DNA of 64,000 nt from Mycobacterium sp. GA-1199 (GTDB taxonomy: Bacteria; Actinomycetota; Actinomycetes; Mycobacteriales; Mycobacteriaceae), in contig NZ_LQIX01000016.1 in the NCBI RefSeq assembly GCF_001500045.1, positions 1 through 64,000 on the forward strand. The letters run 5' to 3'. This document shows, piece by piece, positions 8,457 through 17,387 of the stretch; the first letter of the stretch is position 1; every line of letters starts with the position of its first letter. The position numbers were made by a program, and so were the translations under genes. A model generated the notes under the pieces. That model had not been told where the DNA came from. It worked only from the letters and a program-made list of their open reading frames with translations, and searched no databases.

Positions 8457-9416
8457 ATGACTACCACGAAGAGCACACTGATCGCGCAGTTGCGCACGAT
8501 TCTTGACCTCACGCATACCGAGATCCAGGTCGCCGAGACCCGGATCGCGCAGGCCCGCACCGAGGCGGTGCGTCGCGAGCTGACGCAGAACGCCGAGAAC
8601 GGTCGGATCCGCGCCGAGGCGATCGAGAAGGCGATCCGCGATCTGGGTGGCTTCCCGGACACGATCGGTCCGTTCCTGGGCCGCGCCGCCGCCGCGGTGA
8701 AGGCGCTCACCGAGCAGGCGCAGCCGTTCGATGAGGCGCTGCTGGGCGACCTGGCGCTCGAGGATCAGCTGCTCGACCGCGCCCGCTACGTCAAGGCGCT
8801 CGCGGTCGCTGCCAAGGAACCGGCTGTGCAGGATCTCGCCGATCGCCTGATCACCGCGCATTCGGCGACGGTGAACTGGCTGACCACGGTGCTGGCCGAG
8901 GATGCACTCGGCGGCCCGGCCGCGCTGCAGCGCACCCCGCTGCAGGCCGCTGCGGGTACCGCGGTGAAGCTGGTCAACCTGCCGGGGCAGTGGTCGGCGC
9001 AGTCGGTCGAGCGGCTCGCGGAGCTGCTGCGGTCGGCCGGACCGGCCGTCGATGACCTGCGCGAGCGCGCCCAGCGCGCCAGCGAGATCACCCTCAAGGC
9101 GCTCGGGGCGTCGCGCGACGGTGCCCTGCGCAGCGCGGAGAAGGTTGTCCGCCGCGAAGGTGCCGACGACGCGGCCGATGCGCTGCACAAGGCGCGCGCC
9201 CAGAGCGGTGTCGTGGACGCCGACGAGCTGCCGATCGCCGGGTACGACGACCTCAACCTCAGCGACGCGGTGGCTGCGGTGAAGGATCTCGACGATCCGT
9301 CCGACATCCGCACGATCATCGCCTACGAGGAGATGCACAAGAACCGCCAGCGGCTGGTGTCGGCAGCGCAGACGCGCCTGGCCGATATCGCTCAGGAGGT
9401 CGTTGGCATCAGCTGA
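8457..9416 (+). CDS. Ferritin-like domain protein
   Basis: A soluble 319-aa, almost entirely helical protein. The ATG at 8457 follows the ribosome site AAGGGG; an in-frame ORF runs upstream but overlaps the nitroreductase gene. The first 170 residues form a four-helix, ferritin-like bundle with Glu/His-rich helices (THTEIQVAETRI, LALEDQLLDRARYVKAL). The C-terminal half is a second helical region ending in an IAYEEMHKNRQRL segment. Whether a di-metal site exists cannot be decided by eye. It ends in a strong hairpin terminator and has its own 128-nt upstream region. Confidence 0.7.
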   Translation: MTTTKSTLIAQLRTILDLTHTEIQVAETRIAQARTEAVRRELTQNAENGRIRAEAIEKAIRDLGGFPDTIGPFLGRAAAAVKALTEQAQPFDEALLGDLALEDQLLDRARYVKALAVAAKEPAVQDLADRLITAHSATVNWLTTVLAEDALGGPAALQRTPLQAAAGTAVKLVNLPGQWSAQSVERLAELLRSAGPAVDDLRERAQRASEITLKALGASRDGALRSAEKVVRREGADDAADALHKARAQSGVVDADELPIAGYDDLNLSDAVAAVKDLDDPSDIRTIIAYEEMHKNRQRLVSAAQTRLADIAQEVVGIS

Positions 9417-9433
9417 CCTTTTGGATGGCACCG

Positions 9434-9465
9434 GAAACACCCCGCGGGAGACCGCGGGGTGTTTC
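9434..9465. terminator. Bidirectional terminator between convergent genes
   Basis: Perfect 14-bp stem (9434-9447 with 9452-9465) around a GAGA loop, with AAAC/GTTT at its base so that a short U-run forms in either direction. It lies between the ferritin-like gene and the convergent thioesterase gene. Confidence 0.9.
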
Positions 9466-9476
9466 TCATTGGCGGA

Positions 9477-10280
9477 CTACATGCGCGGCGGGGTGAAGCC
9501 GGGGTTCGCCAGCGCGTTGGCCACGCCGCTGCCGATCGGCCCGAACTCATCGACGATGGTCGCGGTGCCGGTGGCCACTCCGGCGTCGCTGAAGTGCGTC
9601 AGCGCGGCCAGCCCGAGATAGGGCCCCTTCGGTAGGCGGGACAACGTCAGGGTGTAGTCGGCGTTGATCCACTGCAGGCCGCTGGGCCCGAAATGTGTCA
9701 ACGAGCTGACCATGTCGCCGGCCATCGCGGCGCGGGTGAACGGCGTGAGGTCCACGCCCGCGACCAGCGGGCGAAAGTCGCGGACCCACAGGTGTTTCGG
9801 GCCCGAGTGCTGCCAGTTCGCCAAGCCCTCGCCGGGTCCGGGTTCGCGCTCGTCCCGCCCGTAGGTCCACACCAGCGTCGACAGTTCGCGGGGGACGGGA
9901 TCCGGTGTGGGCGGCGGCGCAGGCATGCTGACCGGTGACGTCCAGACGTCGTCGGCGGGCTGCTCTCCGCGGCGAAGGAACAGTGCTGTCGCCCGGGCGA
10001 CGGTCGTGTCGCCTTGCGTCATCAGCGCATCGACCAGCTTGAGGCGGCGGCCCTGCCGGACGACGGCGGTCTGGACCCGGACCGCTGCCAGCGCGGCGGG
10101 GCGAAACAGGTCGACGGTCAGGCGGGCCGGCTGGAAGTCCGGGTCGCCGGCATCGCGTTCGAGCACGTGCCCGAGCAGACCGCCGGCGTAGTTGCCGCTG
10201 ATCGTCTGTCCCCACGGGCCCTGCGCCATCGGCGCGGGCACGAACGCATCACCATCCGGGGTGAAGAACGCGGCCGCCAT
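9477..10280 (-). CDS. Acyl-CoA thioesterase-like double-hotdog protein
   Basis: A 267-aa protein of the TesB-like / 4HBT_3 type, with two hotdog domains. The first (about 5-110) has the helix motif GNYAGGLLGHVLE and strands LTVDLFRPAALAAVRV. The second (about 150-260) has DLTPFTRAAMAGDMVSSLTHFG and the strand INADYTLTLSRLP. These families hydrolyse acyl-CoA or bind acyl chains. It is the last gene of a leftward operon, 25 nt after the GNAT gene. The exact substrate is unknown. Confidence 0.82.
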   Translation of the reverse strand: MAAAFFTPDGDAFVPAPMAQGPWGQTISGNYAGGLLGHVLERDAGDPDFQPARLTVDLFRPAALAAVRVQTAVVRQGRRLKLVDALMTQGDTTVARATALFLRRGEQPADDVWTSPVSMPAPPPTPDPVPRELSTLVWTYGRDEREPGPGEGLANWQHSGPKHLWVRDFRPLVAGVDLTPFTRAAMAGDMVSSLTHFGPSGLQWINADYTLTLSRLPKGPYLGLAALTHFSDAGVATGTATIVDEFGPIGSGVANALANPGFTPPRM

Positions 10281-10305
10281 CGCGAAGACGATAGCGGGCG
10301 GGCTG

Positions 10306-10638
10306 TTAGCGGTTCTCGAGCCACTGCTCGACGTCGTCGGAAACCGGATCGACGACGTCGGAGAACTCGTCGTGCTTCTCGACGTAGGACGCCACCATCT
10401 TGCAGACGGGCACGATCCGCAGCCCGTCGTCGCGGGTCTTCTGCAGCGCCTCGCCGATCAGGATGGTCGCCAGGCCGCGGCCCTCGAAATCGCTGTCGAC
10501 CTCGGTGTGGGTGAAGACTCGCTGACCGTCTCGGTCGGCGAACTCGGCGATTCCGACGCTCTTGCCGTCGACGGAGATGGTGTAGCGGTCGGCTTCGGCG
10601 GTGACCTCGGTGGGCGCGCCGGTCTTGTCGGTCGTCAT
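10306..10638 (-). CDS. Small GNAT-like N-acetyltransferase (YjdJ type)
   Basis: A 110-aa single-domain GNAT of the short YjdJ/Yjdj-human type (PF14542-like). It has the acetyl-CoA loop HTEVDSDFEGRGLATILIGEAL followed by the conserved VPVCKMVASYVEKHDEF with the typical Cys and Tyr. No substrate is known for most members. It lies 7 nt after the pirin gene and 25 nt before the thioesterase gene, in the same leftward operon. Confidence 0.88.
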   Translation of the reverse strand: MTTDKTGAPTEVTAEADRYTISVDGKSVGIAEFADRDGQRVFTHTEVDSDFEGRGLATILIGEALQKTRDDGLRIVPVCKMVASYVEKHDEFSDVVDPVSDDVEQWLENR

Positions 10639-10645
10639 GGTCTCT

Positions 10646-11614
10646 CTATACCCCCGGGTTCCGCCGGGGACGCAATGTCGCGTTCGGCAGCGGGGGAGCG
10701 GGTAGCCGCGTCACCGCGCCGCGGTAGCCCTGCACGGCGCCGAACCGCTCGTCGCCGTCCTCCCACTGCCTGCGGTAGGCCGCGATGTCGTCGTGGCTGC
10801 GGCCGACGAAGTTCCACCACATGACCAGTTCTTCGGGAAACGGCGGCCCGCCGAGCAACACCAGCCGCGCGGGCGCGCTGCCGCGGTTGGCCAGATGCAA
10901 ACTCTCGGCCCCGGCCGCCTGGAACGCCAGATCGGCGACCTCGAGCGCGGTGCCGTTGACGGCGACGTCGCCGTGATCGAGCAGTACTCCGTGCTCGAAT
11001 GCCGAGTCGACCTCCAGCGCCACCTCCGCCCCGGGGTCGAGGTCGACCTGTGCGCCGAGTAGCGGTGTGAACGTGTCGACGGGGGAGAGCAGGGCTTCGA
11101 GCTCGCCGACGAACACCCTTACCGTCGCGTCGCCGACTGCGCGCGGCGCAGGGACGAAGTGTTCAAAGCCGCGCGCGGTGTCGCGCGCCTCGTCAGGCAG
11201 AGCCACCCACAGCTGCACGCCGTGCAGGATCGTGGTGGCACCGGTCGACACCTCTGAGTGGCAGATTCCCGCTCCGGCCGTCATCAGGTTGAGCTCGCCG
11301 GGCCGCACCAGCGCGTGAACGCCGCCGCTGTCGCGGTGTTCGACCTCGCCGCTGAACAACCAGCTGACCGTCTGCAGCCCGGTGTGCGGATGAGGCGGCA
11401 CATCCATTCCCGTCCCGCCGCGCACGTCGTGCGGACCGTAGTGGTCGGCGAAGCACCACGCGCCGATCAGCGATCGCTCCCGCTGCGGCAGCGTGCGCCG
11501 CACCCGGATCGCCCGCGGCCCACCCAGCGGCACCTCGCGTGGATGCAGCACACCCGCGAACGGGACTGCCGCACAGGTGACTTCGGCCGGCGCCGGTTCG
11601 GTGTTGCTCATCAC
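10646..11614 (-). CDS. Pirin-family protein
   Basis: A bicupin pirin of 322 aa. The N-terminal cupin carries metal-site His residues in DVPPHPHTGLQTVSWLFSGEVEHRD and the conserved TAGAGICHSEVS. The C-terminal cupin is shorter and more divergent. Pirins are iron-binding proteins, some with quercetinase activity; the role here is unknown. Start is GTG 11614 or ATG 11611, one codon apart. A second, only distantly similar pirin is at 43475-44443. It is the second gene of the leftward operon, 12 nt after the EVE gene. Confidence 0.92.
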   Translation of the reverse strand: MMSNTEPAPAEVTCAAVPFAGVLHPREVPLGGPRAIRVRRTLPQRERSLIGAWCFADHYGPHDVRGGTGMDVPPHPHTGLQTVSWLFSGEVEHRDSGGVHALVRPGELNLMTAGAGICHSEVSTGATTILHGVQLWVALPDEARDTARGFEHFVPAPRAVGDATVRVFVGELEALLSPVDTFTPLLGAQVDLDPGAEVALEVDSAFEHGVLLDHGDVAVNGTALEVADLAFQAAGAESLHLANRGSAPARLVLLGGPPFPEELVMWWNFVGRSHDDIAAYRRQWEDGDERFGAVQGYRGAVTRLPAPPLPNATLRPRRNPGV

Positions 11615-11626
11615 CTCACAGTCGGT

Positions 11627-12043
11627 CTAACGGAGGCCCGTCATCGCCGAACGGATCACCTCCAGGTCGGCGTCGCCGATCTTGAACAACCCGAAGCGAA
11701 ACTTGTACCCCCACCGCGACTTGTCCTCGATGAAGTCCAAGTGCTCGATGAGCGGCCGGATCGGGGTCTCCGCGCAATCGAGGAAGTCGACGTTGCGCCG
11801 CCACCGTTCGGCCTCCGGTGACGCGTCGAGGTAGGGCTCGTCGTCGGCGATCTGTCCGATCGCGGTGAACGCCTGCAGCGGCGGGCCGTCAGGGTAGACG
11901 GTGCGCGGGGAGTAGAAGACGACCCAATCGCCGCGCGCCATCCTGCGCAGCATCGTCGGTTTGCCGTGATTCGCCTGTGTGAAGCGGCCGCGGACGCCGA
12001 GCTCGACGTGGTCCCGGCTCACTGTGTTGATCCAGTTCGTCAT
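11627..12043 (-). CDS. EVE-domain protein (UPF0310 type)
   Basis: A 138-aa stand-alone EVE domain, beginning MTNWINTVSRDHVELGVRGRF, with the aromatic features GDWVVFYSPRT and the C-terminal RWGYKFRFGLFKIG. EVE domains belong to the PUA-like fold and bind modified bases in DNA or RNA; many occur near defence or RNA-modification genes. Here it heads an ordinary metabolic operon (pirin, GNAT, thioesterase), so a defence role is not supported. The 97 nt upstream separate it from the divergent carboxyltransferase. Confidence 0.9.
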   Translation of the reverse strand: MTNWINTVSRDHVELGVRGRFTQANHGKPTMLRRMARGDWVVFYSPRTVYPDGPPLQAFTAIGQIADDEPYLDASPEAERWRRNVDFLDCAETPIRPLIEHLDFIEDKSRWGYKFRFGLFKIGDADLEVIRSAMTGLR

Positions 12044-12139
12044 ACCGGCACGCTAAGTGCGCCGGCCGACAGTTCCCGGTGCTGCGGGAAGCGCCTGTGG
12101 ATAACTCGGGTCGACGGCGCGTGATTAGCATCGGACGCC

Positions 12140-13708
12140 GTGGGTGACGAGTCGGTGCGCGACGACCACGCCGAGCTATTGCGGCGCCGCGAACTCACCG
12201 AGGACGCGGCCCGGCCGGATGCCGTCGCCAGGCGACACGAGGCGAATGCCAGGACCGCTCGGGAGAACATCGCCGACCTCGTCGACGAGGGCTCGTTCGT
12301 GGAGTACGGGCGGTTCGCGATCGCGGCGCAGCGTCGCCGGCGCGATCTCGATGACCTGATCGCGCGCACCCCCGCCGACGGGCTGGTCGCCGGGACGGCG
12401 CGGATCAACGGCGATCTGTTCGGTCCCGAGCGCAGCGCGTGCGCGGTGCTGTCCTACGACTACACGGTGTTGGCCGGCACGCAGGGTGCGCTGGGGCACC
12501 GCAAGAAGGACCGGTTGTTCGAGTTGATCGAGCGGATGCGGCTGCCGACGGTGTTCTTCGCCGAGGGCGGCGGCGGTCGCCCGGGCGACACCGACTATCC
12601 GGCGGTGTCCTCGCTCGATGCGCGTGCGTTCAAGCTGTGGGCGGCGCTGTCGGGCGTGGTCCCGCGCATCGCCGTCGTCCATGGCCGCTGCTTCGCGGGC
12701 AACGCCGTGATCGCCGGATGTTCGGACCTCATCGTGGCGACGCAGAACACGTCGATCGGTATGGGCGGGCCCGCAATGATCGCCGGCGGCGGGCTCGGTG
12801 AGGTGCCGCCCGACGAGGTGGGACCGATCAGCGTGCAGTCCCCCAACGGTGTGGTCGACGTCGTCGTGGCCGACGAGGCGGAGGCGGTCGCGGTGACGAA
12901 GCGGCTGCTCGGCTACTTCCAAGGTCCGACCGAACCGGGTCAGGTCGCGGACCAAACACGTTTGTGCACAATCGTTCCCGAGCGCGCCCGCCGCGCCTAC
13001 CAGGTGGCCCCGATCATCGAGATGCTGACCGATGAGGGCACGGTGACGTTCCTGCGCACGAAGTTCGCGCCGGAGATGGTGACGGCACTGGGCCGCATCC
13101 ACGGCCGCGCGGTCGGGATCATCGCGAACAACACGATGGTGATGGCCGGTGCGATCACGGCCGCCGCCGCCGACAAGGCGGCCCGTTTCCTGCAGCTGTG
13201 CGACGCGTTCGGGCTGCCCGTGCTTTCCCTGGTCGACTGCCCGGGCTACATGGTGGGTCCGGCGGCCGAGTCCGAGGCGCTGGTGCGGCGCGCGTCGCGG
13301 ATGCTGGTGGCCGGTGCGGCGCTCGAGGTGCCGCTGATCGCGGTGATCCTGCGGCGGGGTTACGGATTGGGCGCACAGGCCATGACCGGCGGCAGCCTGC
13401 ACGAGCCGGCGTTGACGGTGGCGTGGCCGGGGGCGCACCTGGGTCCGATGGGACTGGAGGGCGCTGTCCGGCTGGGCATGCGCAAGGAACTGGAGGCGAT
13501 CGCCGACGCGGAGGAGCGCGAGGAACGGGTGCGGCAGGCGACGGCGGCCGCGCAGGAGAATGCCAAGGCGCTCAACGCCGCTGCGCTGTTCGAAATCGAC
13601 GATGTGATCGACCCGGCTGAAACCCGCGACGTCGTGATCAATGCGTTGACCGCGGCCACGGCGCACGCGCCCCGCGGTCAGGGCCGACGGTTCGTCGACA
13701 CCTGGTAG
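12140..13708 (+). CDS. Acyl-CoA carboxylase carboxyltransferase (AccD-type)
   Basis: A 522-aa biotin-dependent carboxyltransferase with both crotonase-like halves. The N-half shows LSYDYTVLAGTQGALGHRKKDRL, FFAEGGGGRPGDTDYP and the GMGGPAMIAGGGLG oxyanion segment. The C-half has VDCPGYMVGPAAESEALVRRASRML and RRGYGLGAQAMTGGS. GTG start at 12140. It transfers CO2 from biotin to an acyl-CoA; the acyl substrate cannot be assigned. No biotin-carboxylase partner is adjacent, so it must use one encoded elsewhere. Mycobacteria encode several AccD proteins and no number is assigned. Confidence 0.88.
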   Translation: MGDESVRDDHAELLRRRELTEDAARPDAVARRHEANARTARENIADLVDEGSFVEYGRFAIAAQRRRRDLDDLIARTPADGLVAGTARINGDLFGPERSACAVLSYDYTVLAGTQGALGHRKKDRLFELIERMRLPTVFFAEGGGGRPGDTDYPAVSSLDARAFKLWAALSGVVPRIAVVHGRCFAGNAVIAGCSDLIVATQNTSIGMGGPAMIAGGGLGEVPPDEVGPISVQSPNGVVDVVVADEAEAVAVTKRLLGYFQGPTEPGQVADQTRLCTIVPERARRAYQVAPIIEMLTDEGTVTFLRTKFAPEMVTALGRIHGRAVGIIANNTMVMAGAITAAAADKAARFLQLCDAFGLPVLSLVDCPGYMVGPAAESEALVRRASRMLVAGAALEVPLIAVILRRGYGLGAQAMTGGSLHEPALTVAWPGAHLGPMGLEGAVRLGMRKELEAIADAEEREERVRQATAAAQENAKALNAAALFEIDDVIDPAETRDVVINALTAATAHAPRGQGRRFVDTW

Positions 13709-13892
13709 GGCAGAAAGGGGACGGTGCCGCCTGCGCCTCTCGGCGAGTGGTCGCTCGAAGCGACGATTGTGACTGGGGCCCGGGGCATGCCCGGCACCGT
13801 CGCATCCCTCAACCGCGCGCTTACCGGAGATATTCCGGTTGACGGTCGAACCCGCCGCCGACCCCCCGATCCGGCGGCGGGCCGATCCGCCC

Positions 13893-14183
13893 TCAGGCCG
13901 ATTCCGCGTAGAACCGGCGAGCCCGCACGGGGTGGCCGTGCTGTTCTGCCAACGACCGCAGCTGCCGCAGAGCAAACGTGCGGCCACGTCCCGCCTCGGG
14001 TACGAAGATCCCGGCCCACAGGCCCTCGGCGCGCGGTAGCTCGCAGGCCTCCCGGGCGCAGAGCCAGCGGCGCGGGCACGCGCGGCAAATGGCCTTCGCC
14101 TGCTCGTCGGCCGATGTGGTCCACCGCTCCGGATCCCGGGTGCAGGCACCGACGGGCGTCTCGTCCCATTCAGTCGTGTTCAT
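13893..14183 (-). CDS. whiB6: Fe-S redox regulator WhiB6
   Basis: A 96-aa Wbl protein with four cluster-ligand Cys (14, 33, 36, 42; C-x2-C-x5-C at the end), the turn GLWAG in place of the usual GVWGG, and a basic C-terminal DNA-binding tail. The stretch AICRACPRRWLCARE and the C-terminal half match M. tuberculosis WhiB6 as I recall it. WhiB6 is an NO/O2-responsive activator of ESX-1 genes, and its placement beside the ESX-1 locus agrees. The ATG at 14183 follows AGAGGAG; the frame is open to 14261. A 184-nt gap to the carboxyltransferase gene holds only a weak 6-bp hairpin (13823-13839). Confidence 0.93.
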   Translation of the reverse strand: MNTTEWDETPVGACTRDPERWTTSADEQAKAICRACPRRWLCAREACELPRAEGLWAGIFVPEAGRGRTFALRQLRSLAEQHGHPVRARRFYAESA

Positions 14184-14493
14184 GCGTGATGCTCCTCTGC
14201 GCTGTGTGCGGCCCGCCGGCTGCGATATCGAAAACGTAGCGTACAAACCGTAGCGACGCAACAGTTAGACGATGCAGCTTATCTGCGCATCGGCGAATAT
14301 TGAGCGCTGAGCAGGCAATACATGGCCACGAACCACCGAAAAGATGTCGCGCAGCGAGCCCGCCGATGCGCTGTAACCGCAGCGTCGATACGATTCCTCC
14401 GCCGCCACGCCGGCCCAAGCCGTAGCGCGCAACATAATGGGGGATACGATTACGGCGACTTCTCATCCCCGCCATCGAGGACCCGCCGCGCCC
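14184..14493. promoter_or_regulatory. Divergent regulatory region, whiB6 / double-HTH regulator
   Basis: A 310-nt region without a supported gene between divergent starts. On the plus side GGGATACGAT (14441-14450) contains a likely -10 element; the same decamer is at 36951-36960 upstream of the paralogous FHA-HTH gene. On the minus side the AT-richer stretch at 14225-14260 is the likely whiB6 promoter. Both assignments are inferred. Confidence 0.45.
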
Positions 14494-15225
14494 ATGACCA
14501 ATCCGGAGTCGATCGACGGATCGACCGAGGCGCTCGATCCCGGCATGGTTCGAGCGGGCGCGGCGGCCGCGGCCCGACGGCGCGAACTCAACATCAGCCA
14601 ACGCAGCCTTGCCGCGGACGGCATCATCAACGCCGGCGCCCTGATCGCCTTCGAGAAGGGCCGAAGCTGGCCGCGGGAGCGGACCCGAGCAAAGCTCGAA
14701 GAAGTGCTGCGGTGGCCGCCCGGCACGATCGCGGGGCTCCGCCGGGGAGATCCGGTCGGCGAGGGGCAACGGCCGGCGGGGCCGCCGCGCAGCGACGAGG
14801 TGCCGTTGATCGCCGAGGCGGTGATCACCGCCGCGAGGACGTTCGACTCGGCCATCGCGGCGCTACCGGAATCCTCGGATCCCGAGTTCGGCGCCAAGGC
14901 GGCGAAGATCCTGGCCGACCTGCGTCAACTGGAGGCAGTGGCGGCGCGGGCGGCGCGGATCGGCAGGGTGACTCCGTCGCTGATCAAGGCGTTGAGCGCG
15001 GTGCGGACACGCTACGACGAGCTGATGCTGCGCGCGGCCAGATCCGCGGGCGCCACACTCGGTCAGCGCCTCTACGCCGCGCGACGTCGGGCGAACCTCA
15101 CCATCGCCGAGACCGCCCAGGCGGCAGGGGTTTCCGACGACGACATCGCACACGCCGAGGCAGGAGAGCAGGTTCCGGCGGCGGCCGCCGAGGCGATCGC
15201 CGCACTGGTCAACGAGCTCAGTTGA
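14494..15225 (+). CDS. Double-HTH (XRE-like) regulator next to whiB6
   Basis: A 243-aa protein with two XRE-like helix-turn-helix units. The N-terminal one (about 15-70) reads AAAAARRRELNISQRSLAAD then FEKGRSWPRERTR. The C-terminal one (about 190-240) reads LGQRLYAARRRANLTIAET then AAGVSDDDIAHAEAG. The helical middle probably dimerises. I start at ATG 14494 after GAGG; ATG 14437 is in frame but overlaps the predicted promoter. It is a clear paralogue of the FHA-HTH protein at 37070-38236 (shared WPRERTRAK and LGQRLY blocks), and together they bracket the ESX-1 region. It is convergent with the ATPase gene, 9 nt apart. Confidence 0.8.
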   Translation: MTNPESIDGSTEALDPGMVRAGAAAAARRRELNISQRSLAADGIINAGALIAFEKGRSWPRERTRAKLEEVLRWPPGTIAGLRRGDPVGEGQRPAGPPRSDEVPLIAEAVITAARTFDSAIAALPESSDPEFGAKAAKILADLRQLEAVAARAARIGRVTPSLIKALSAVRTRYDELMLRAARSAGATLGQRLYAARRRANLTIAETAQAAGVSDDDIAHAEAGEQVPAAAAEAIAALVNELS

Positions 15226-15234
15226 GCCGGCGAA

Positions 15235-16545
15235 TCAGTAGCGTTCGCGGCTGCGGTCGTCGCTGGTGGGGAAGTGCTCGGCCAGCGCGGCGGCGATCTC
15301 GAGGAACCGCCGACGGGTCTTGGCGGACATCTCCGATGTCCCGTTGATGACACCGCCTGGCCGCAGATGCCCGTCGAACGGCACCTCGATGACTCTTTGA
15401 CCCTGACCCGAAAACTGTTGGGCCAGAATCGAACGCGTGCGCTTGTCGGCGTGCCCGTCGGAGTCGTTGAGCACGATCACCGTGCGCTGCAGGAGCCGCG
15501 TCAGCCCCCGCGCGGCCAACCAGTCCAGTGTCTGGCCGGCCACGGCCGCGCCGTCGACCCACGGTGAGGACACCACGACCATCGCGTCCAGGTCGCGAAG
15601 CACCTCCTGGGTGACCGGAGAGTCCATCGTCGAACTGCAGTCGATGATCGAGATCGTGAAGTAGCGGTCCAGCCGCGAGGTGGCTTCCCGGTAGATCGCC
15701 GGGTCGAGCACGCGGCGGCGCGCGGGCGTGCCTTCACCGGCGAGTACGAACAGCCCGGCGGCGTTGTTTCCGACTCGGCTGCGGACGTCGGCGAAGGTCT
15801 CCAGATGCTGGTCGGAGGCCAGTTCCCAGTACGAGCCCGGGGCCTTGGGGTCGACGCGGCTGCCCAGCTTGCCGAACGCGGTGTCGGCGTCGATCGCGAC
15901 GACCCGGTCGTCCTGCCGTATCTCGGCGAATACGGAGCCGATGCTCGCCGAGACGGTCGTCTTACCGACCCCGCCCTTGCCCATCACGCCGATCTTGTAG
16001 TGACCCCGCAGCGCGCCGCGGATCTTCGCCTCCAATTCGGCCTGGCGCACCTCGTCCGGCCCGGGCCCGAGGTTCACGTATCCGAAGGTGGCTCGGTAGA
16101 GGGCGAACCGCCAGCCCCGGGTGGGCGCGGGCTTACGCGGAGGCACCAGTTCGTCGGGCCTGATCCGTTCGGCGTAGGAGCCCGTCGGTTGTGGGGCCGC
16201 GGGCTGGCCTTGCGGGCCGGGTCCCGGCCAACCGACGGTGGTCGGCTGACCGGGCTGCTGCGGAGGACGAGGCGGATGCGGCTGCTGCCTGGTCGGGTGG
16301 CCCCACATCCGTGGGTCGGGGCGCGGCGCGGCGGGCACCGGTCCGGTGTCGTGGAGGGAGTCCGGAGGTGGTCCAAAGCGGGACGGCTGTTCGCGGAAAC
16401 TGGTGAGCGGCGCCTCCGGATCCGGAAAACCCGGTGGCGGGGACTGCGCCGGCTCGGGTTCGGACGCCGGTGGTGGCTCCGGCTCGGGTTCGTCGGGGCT
16501 CGCCCAACCGAGTTCTTTCCGCAGTGCGTCATCGCGCTCGCTCAA
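15235..16545 (-). CDS. EspI-like MinD/ParA-type ATPase (second copy)
   Basis: A 436-aa protein with a Pro-rich disordered N-terminus (1-140) and a C-terminal MinD/ParA ATPase. It has a deviant Walker A GKGGVGKT (189-196), VVAIDAD, and the IIDCSSTMDS Walker B region. It is built like EspI at 28474-29871 and shares the lead-in before the P-loop (a GWR..LY block, then a LG.(G)PDE helix). In M. tuberculosis EspI modulates ESX-1 secretion in response to ATP level; the role of this second copy is inferred from homology. It reads away from the ESX-1 operon and shares the 515-nt intergenic region with espF. Confidence 0.85.
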   Translation of the reverse strand: MSERDDALRKELGWASPDEPEPEPPPASEPEPAQSPPPGFPDPEAPLTSFREQPSRFGPPPDSLHDTGPVPAAPRPDPRMWGHPTRQQPHPPRPPQQPGQPTTVGWPGPGPQGQPAAPQPTGSYAERIRPDELVPPRKPAPTRGWRFALYRATFGYVNLGPGPDEVRQAELEAKIRGALRGHYKIGVMGKGGVGKTTVSASIGSVFAEIRQDDRVVAIDADTAFGKLGSRVDPKAPGSYWELASDQHLETFADVRSRVGNNAAGLFVLAGEGTPARRRVLDPAIYREATSRLDRYFTISIIDCSSTMDSPVTQEVLRDLDAMVVVSSPWVDGAAVAGQTLDWLAARGLTRLLQRTVIVLNDSDGHADKRTRSILAQQFSGQGQRVIEVPFDGHLRPGGVINGTSEMSAKTRRRFLEIAAALAEHFPTSDDRSRERY

Positions 16546-17060
16546 GCGATCTCCTCAAAGAAGTTGTCGGTCGGTCCCCGGGCTCAAGTATCAACCACGG
16601 TCCCAGGTGCGGCCGTGTCTGCTCTCTCAGCTAACACCGACCGGGGATCCGCGGTGAGGACGCCAGCCCTCGCCAGCCGACGTTCGACCGACTGGAACCG
16701 CCAGGCGCACACGCTTGCCGACGGGAGCAGGCGCTCGCGGCTTCAGCACGGACAAACGGTGACCAAGCGCATCAATAGAGTTTGCTGCAACCGCCATAGG
16801 CGCGCTTATACCGCTGGGATGAAACCCCACACATTAACTGGGATGCGTCTGGGCGCGACCCTTGACCAACCCCGAGGAGCCCGAGATTGGTGACTTTGGG
16901 GGTGCTCAACCGCTGGTACGCTAGCTCGCGGTGACGGGGCCTGAGTACTCGGTCCCGGCCTTGTGACGGGGTTCGCGGCAAAAGACTCGACGTTTGTGCG
17001 CAAACGGGCGGCGCCGACAGATGCTTGTCACTGCACGACGAAGAGAAGGGGTGAACGGCG
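16546..17060. promoter_or_regulatory. Intergenic region upstream of the ESX-1 operon
   Basis: A 515-nt region between the divergent ATPase gene and espF, without a supported gene; espE, which normally precedes espF, is absent. A weak TACGCT -10 candidate lies at 16917-16922, and a clear ribosome site (AAGGGGTGA, about 17045-17053) precedes espF. WhiB6, EspR or PhoP sites would be expected here, but none can be identified by eye. Confidence 0.4.
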
Positions 17061-17387
17061 ATGTCCGATGACGATCTGCGGGTCTCCGCCGCGCACCTGG
17101 ACGATCTGGCCGCCCGGCATGACCGCACGGCCACCGGCACGCTGGCGATCAGTCGTATCGCCGACGACCTCCAGGCAGCGATCGCGAACACGCACGGCAC
17201 GATCGCGGCGCCGGCCGCCGGTGCGCTCGATGCCGTCCTGACCTCGCGAGACCACGCGGGCGCACTGGCCGCGGAATCGTCGGCCACGCTCTCCGACGAG
17301 CTGACCGACGCCGCCGCGCGCTACGAGCGGGCCGATGACGCGGCGGCCTCGACGCTGAGCACCCTGATGCAGACGGATCAGCCGTGA
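17061..17387 (+). CDS. espF: ESX-1 secretion-associated protein EspF (EspC family)
   Basis: A 108-aa helix-turn-helix-type T7SS substrate of the EspC/EspF family. It is helical throughout, has the centre THGTIAAPAAGALDAVL, and carries the YxxxD secretion motif YERAD at 88-92, after the second helix where EspC has its own. The fold pattern is nearer to EspC; the name follows its position before espG1. Its stop overlaps the espG1 GTG by 4 nt, so it is the first gene of the coupled ESX-1 operon. Confidence 0.8.
   Translation: MSDDDLRVSAAHLDDLAARHDRTATGTLAISRIADDLQAAIANTHGTIAAPAAGALDAVLTSRDHAGALAAESSATLSDELTDAAARYERADDAAASTLSTLMQTDQP

Noticed and set aside
11627..12043. EVE-domain gene as part of a defence system
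   Set aside because: Its operon partners are a pirin, a GNAT protein and a thioesterase; no nuclease, methylase or other defence gene is adjacent.
13823..13839. Hairpin ACCGGA/TCCGGT as a terminator between the carboxyltransferase gene and whiB6
   Set aside because: Only six base pairs with a five-base AT loop and no U-run; too weak to call.
12176..14149. 657-aa open frame on the minus strand
   Set aside because: It runs across the carboxyltransferase and whiB6 genes, has no recognisable domain and is explained by codon bias of the opposite strand.
15805..16893. 362-aa plus-strand frame over the EspI-like gene and the intergenic region
   Set aside because: Low-complexity Arg/Gly-rich translation and antisense to a P-loop ATPase; it does not explain the 515-nt intergenic region.
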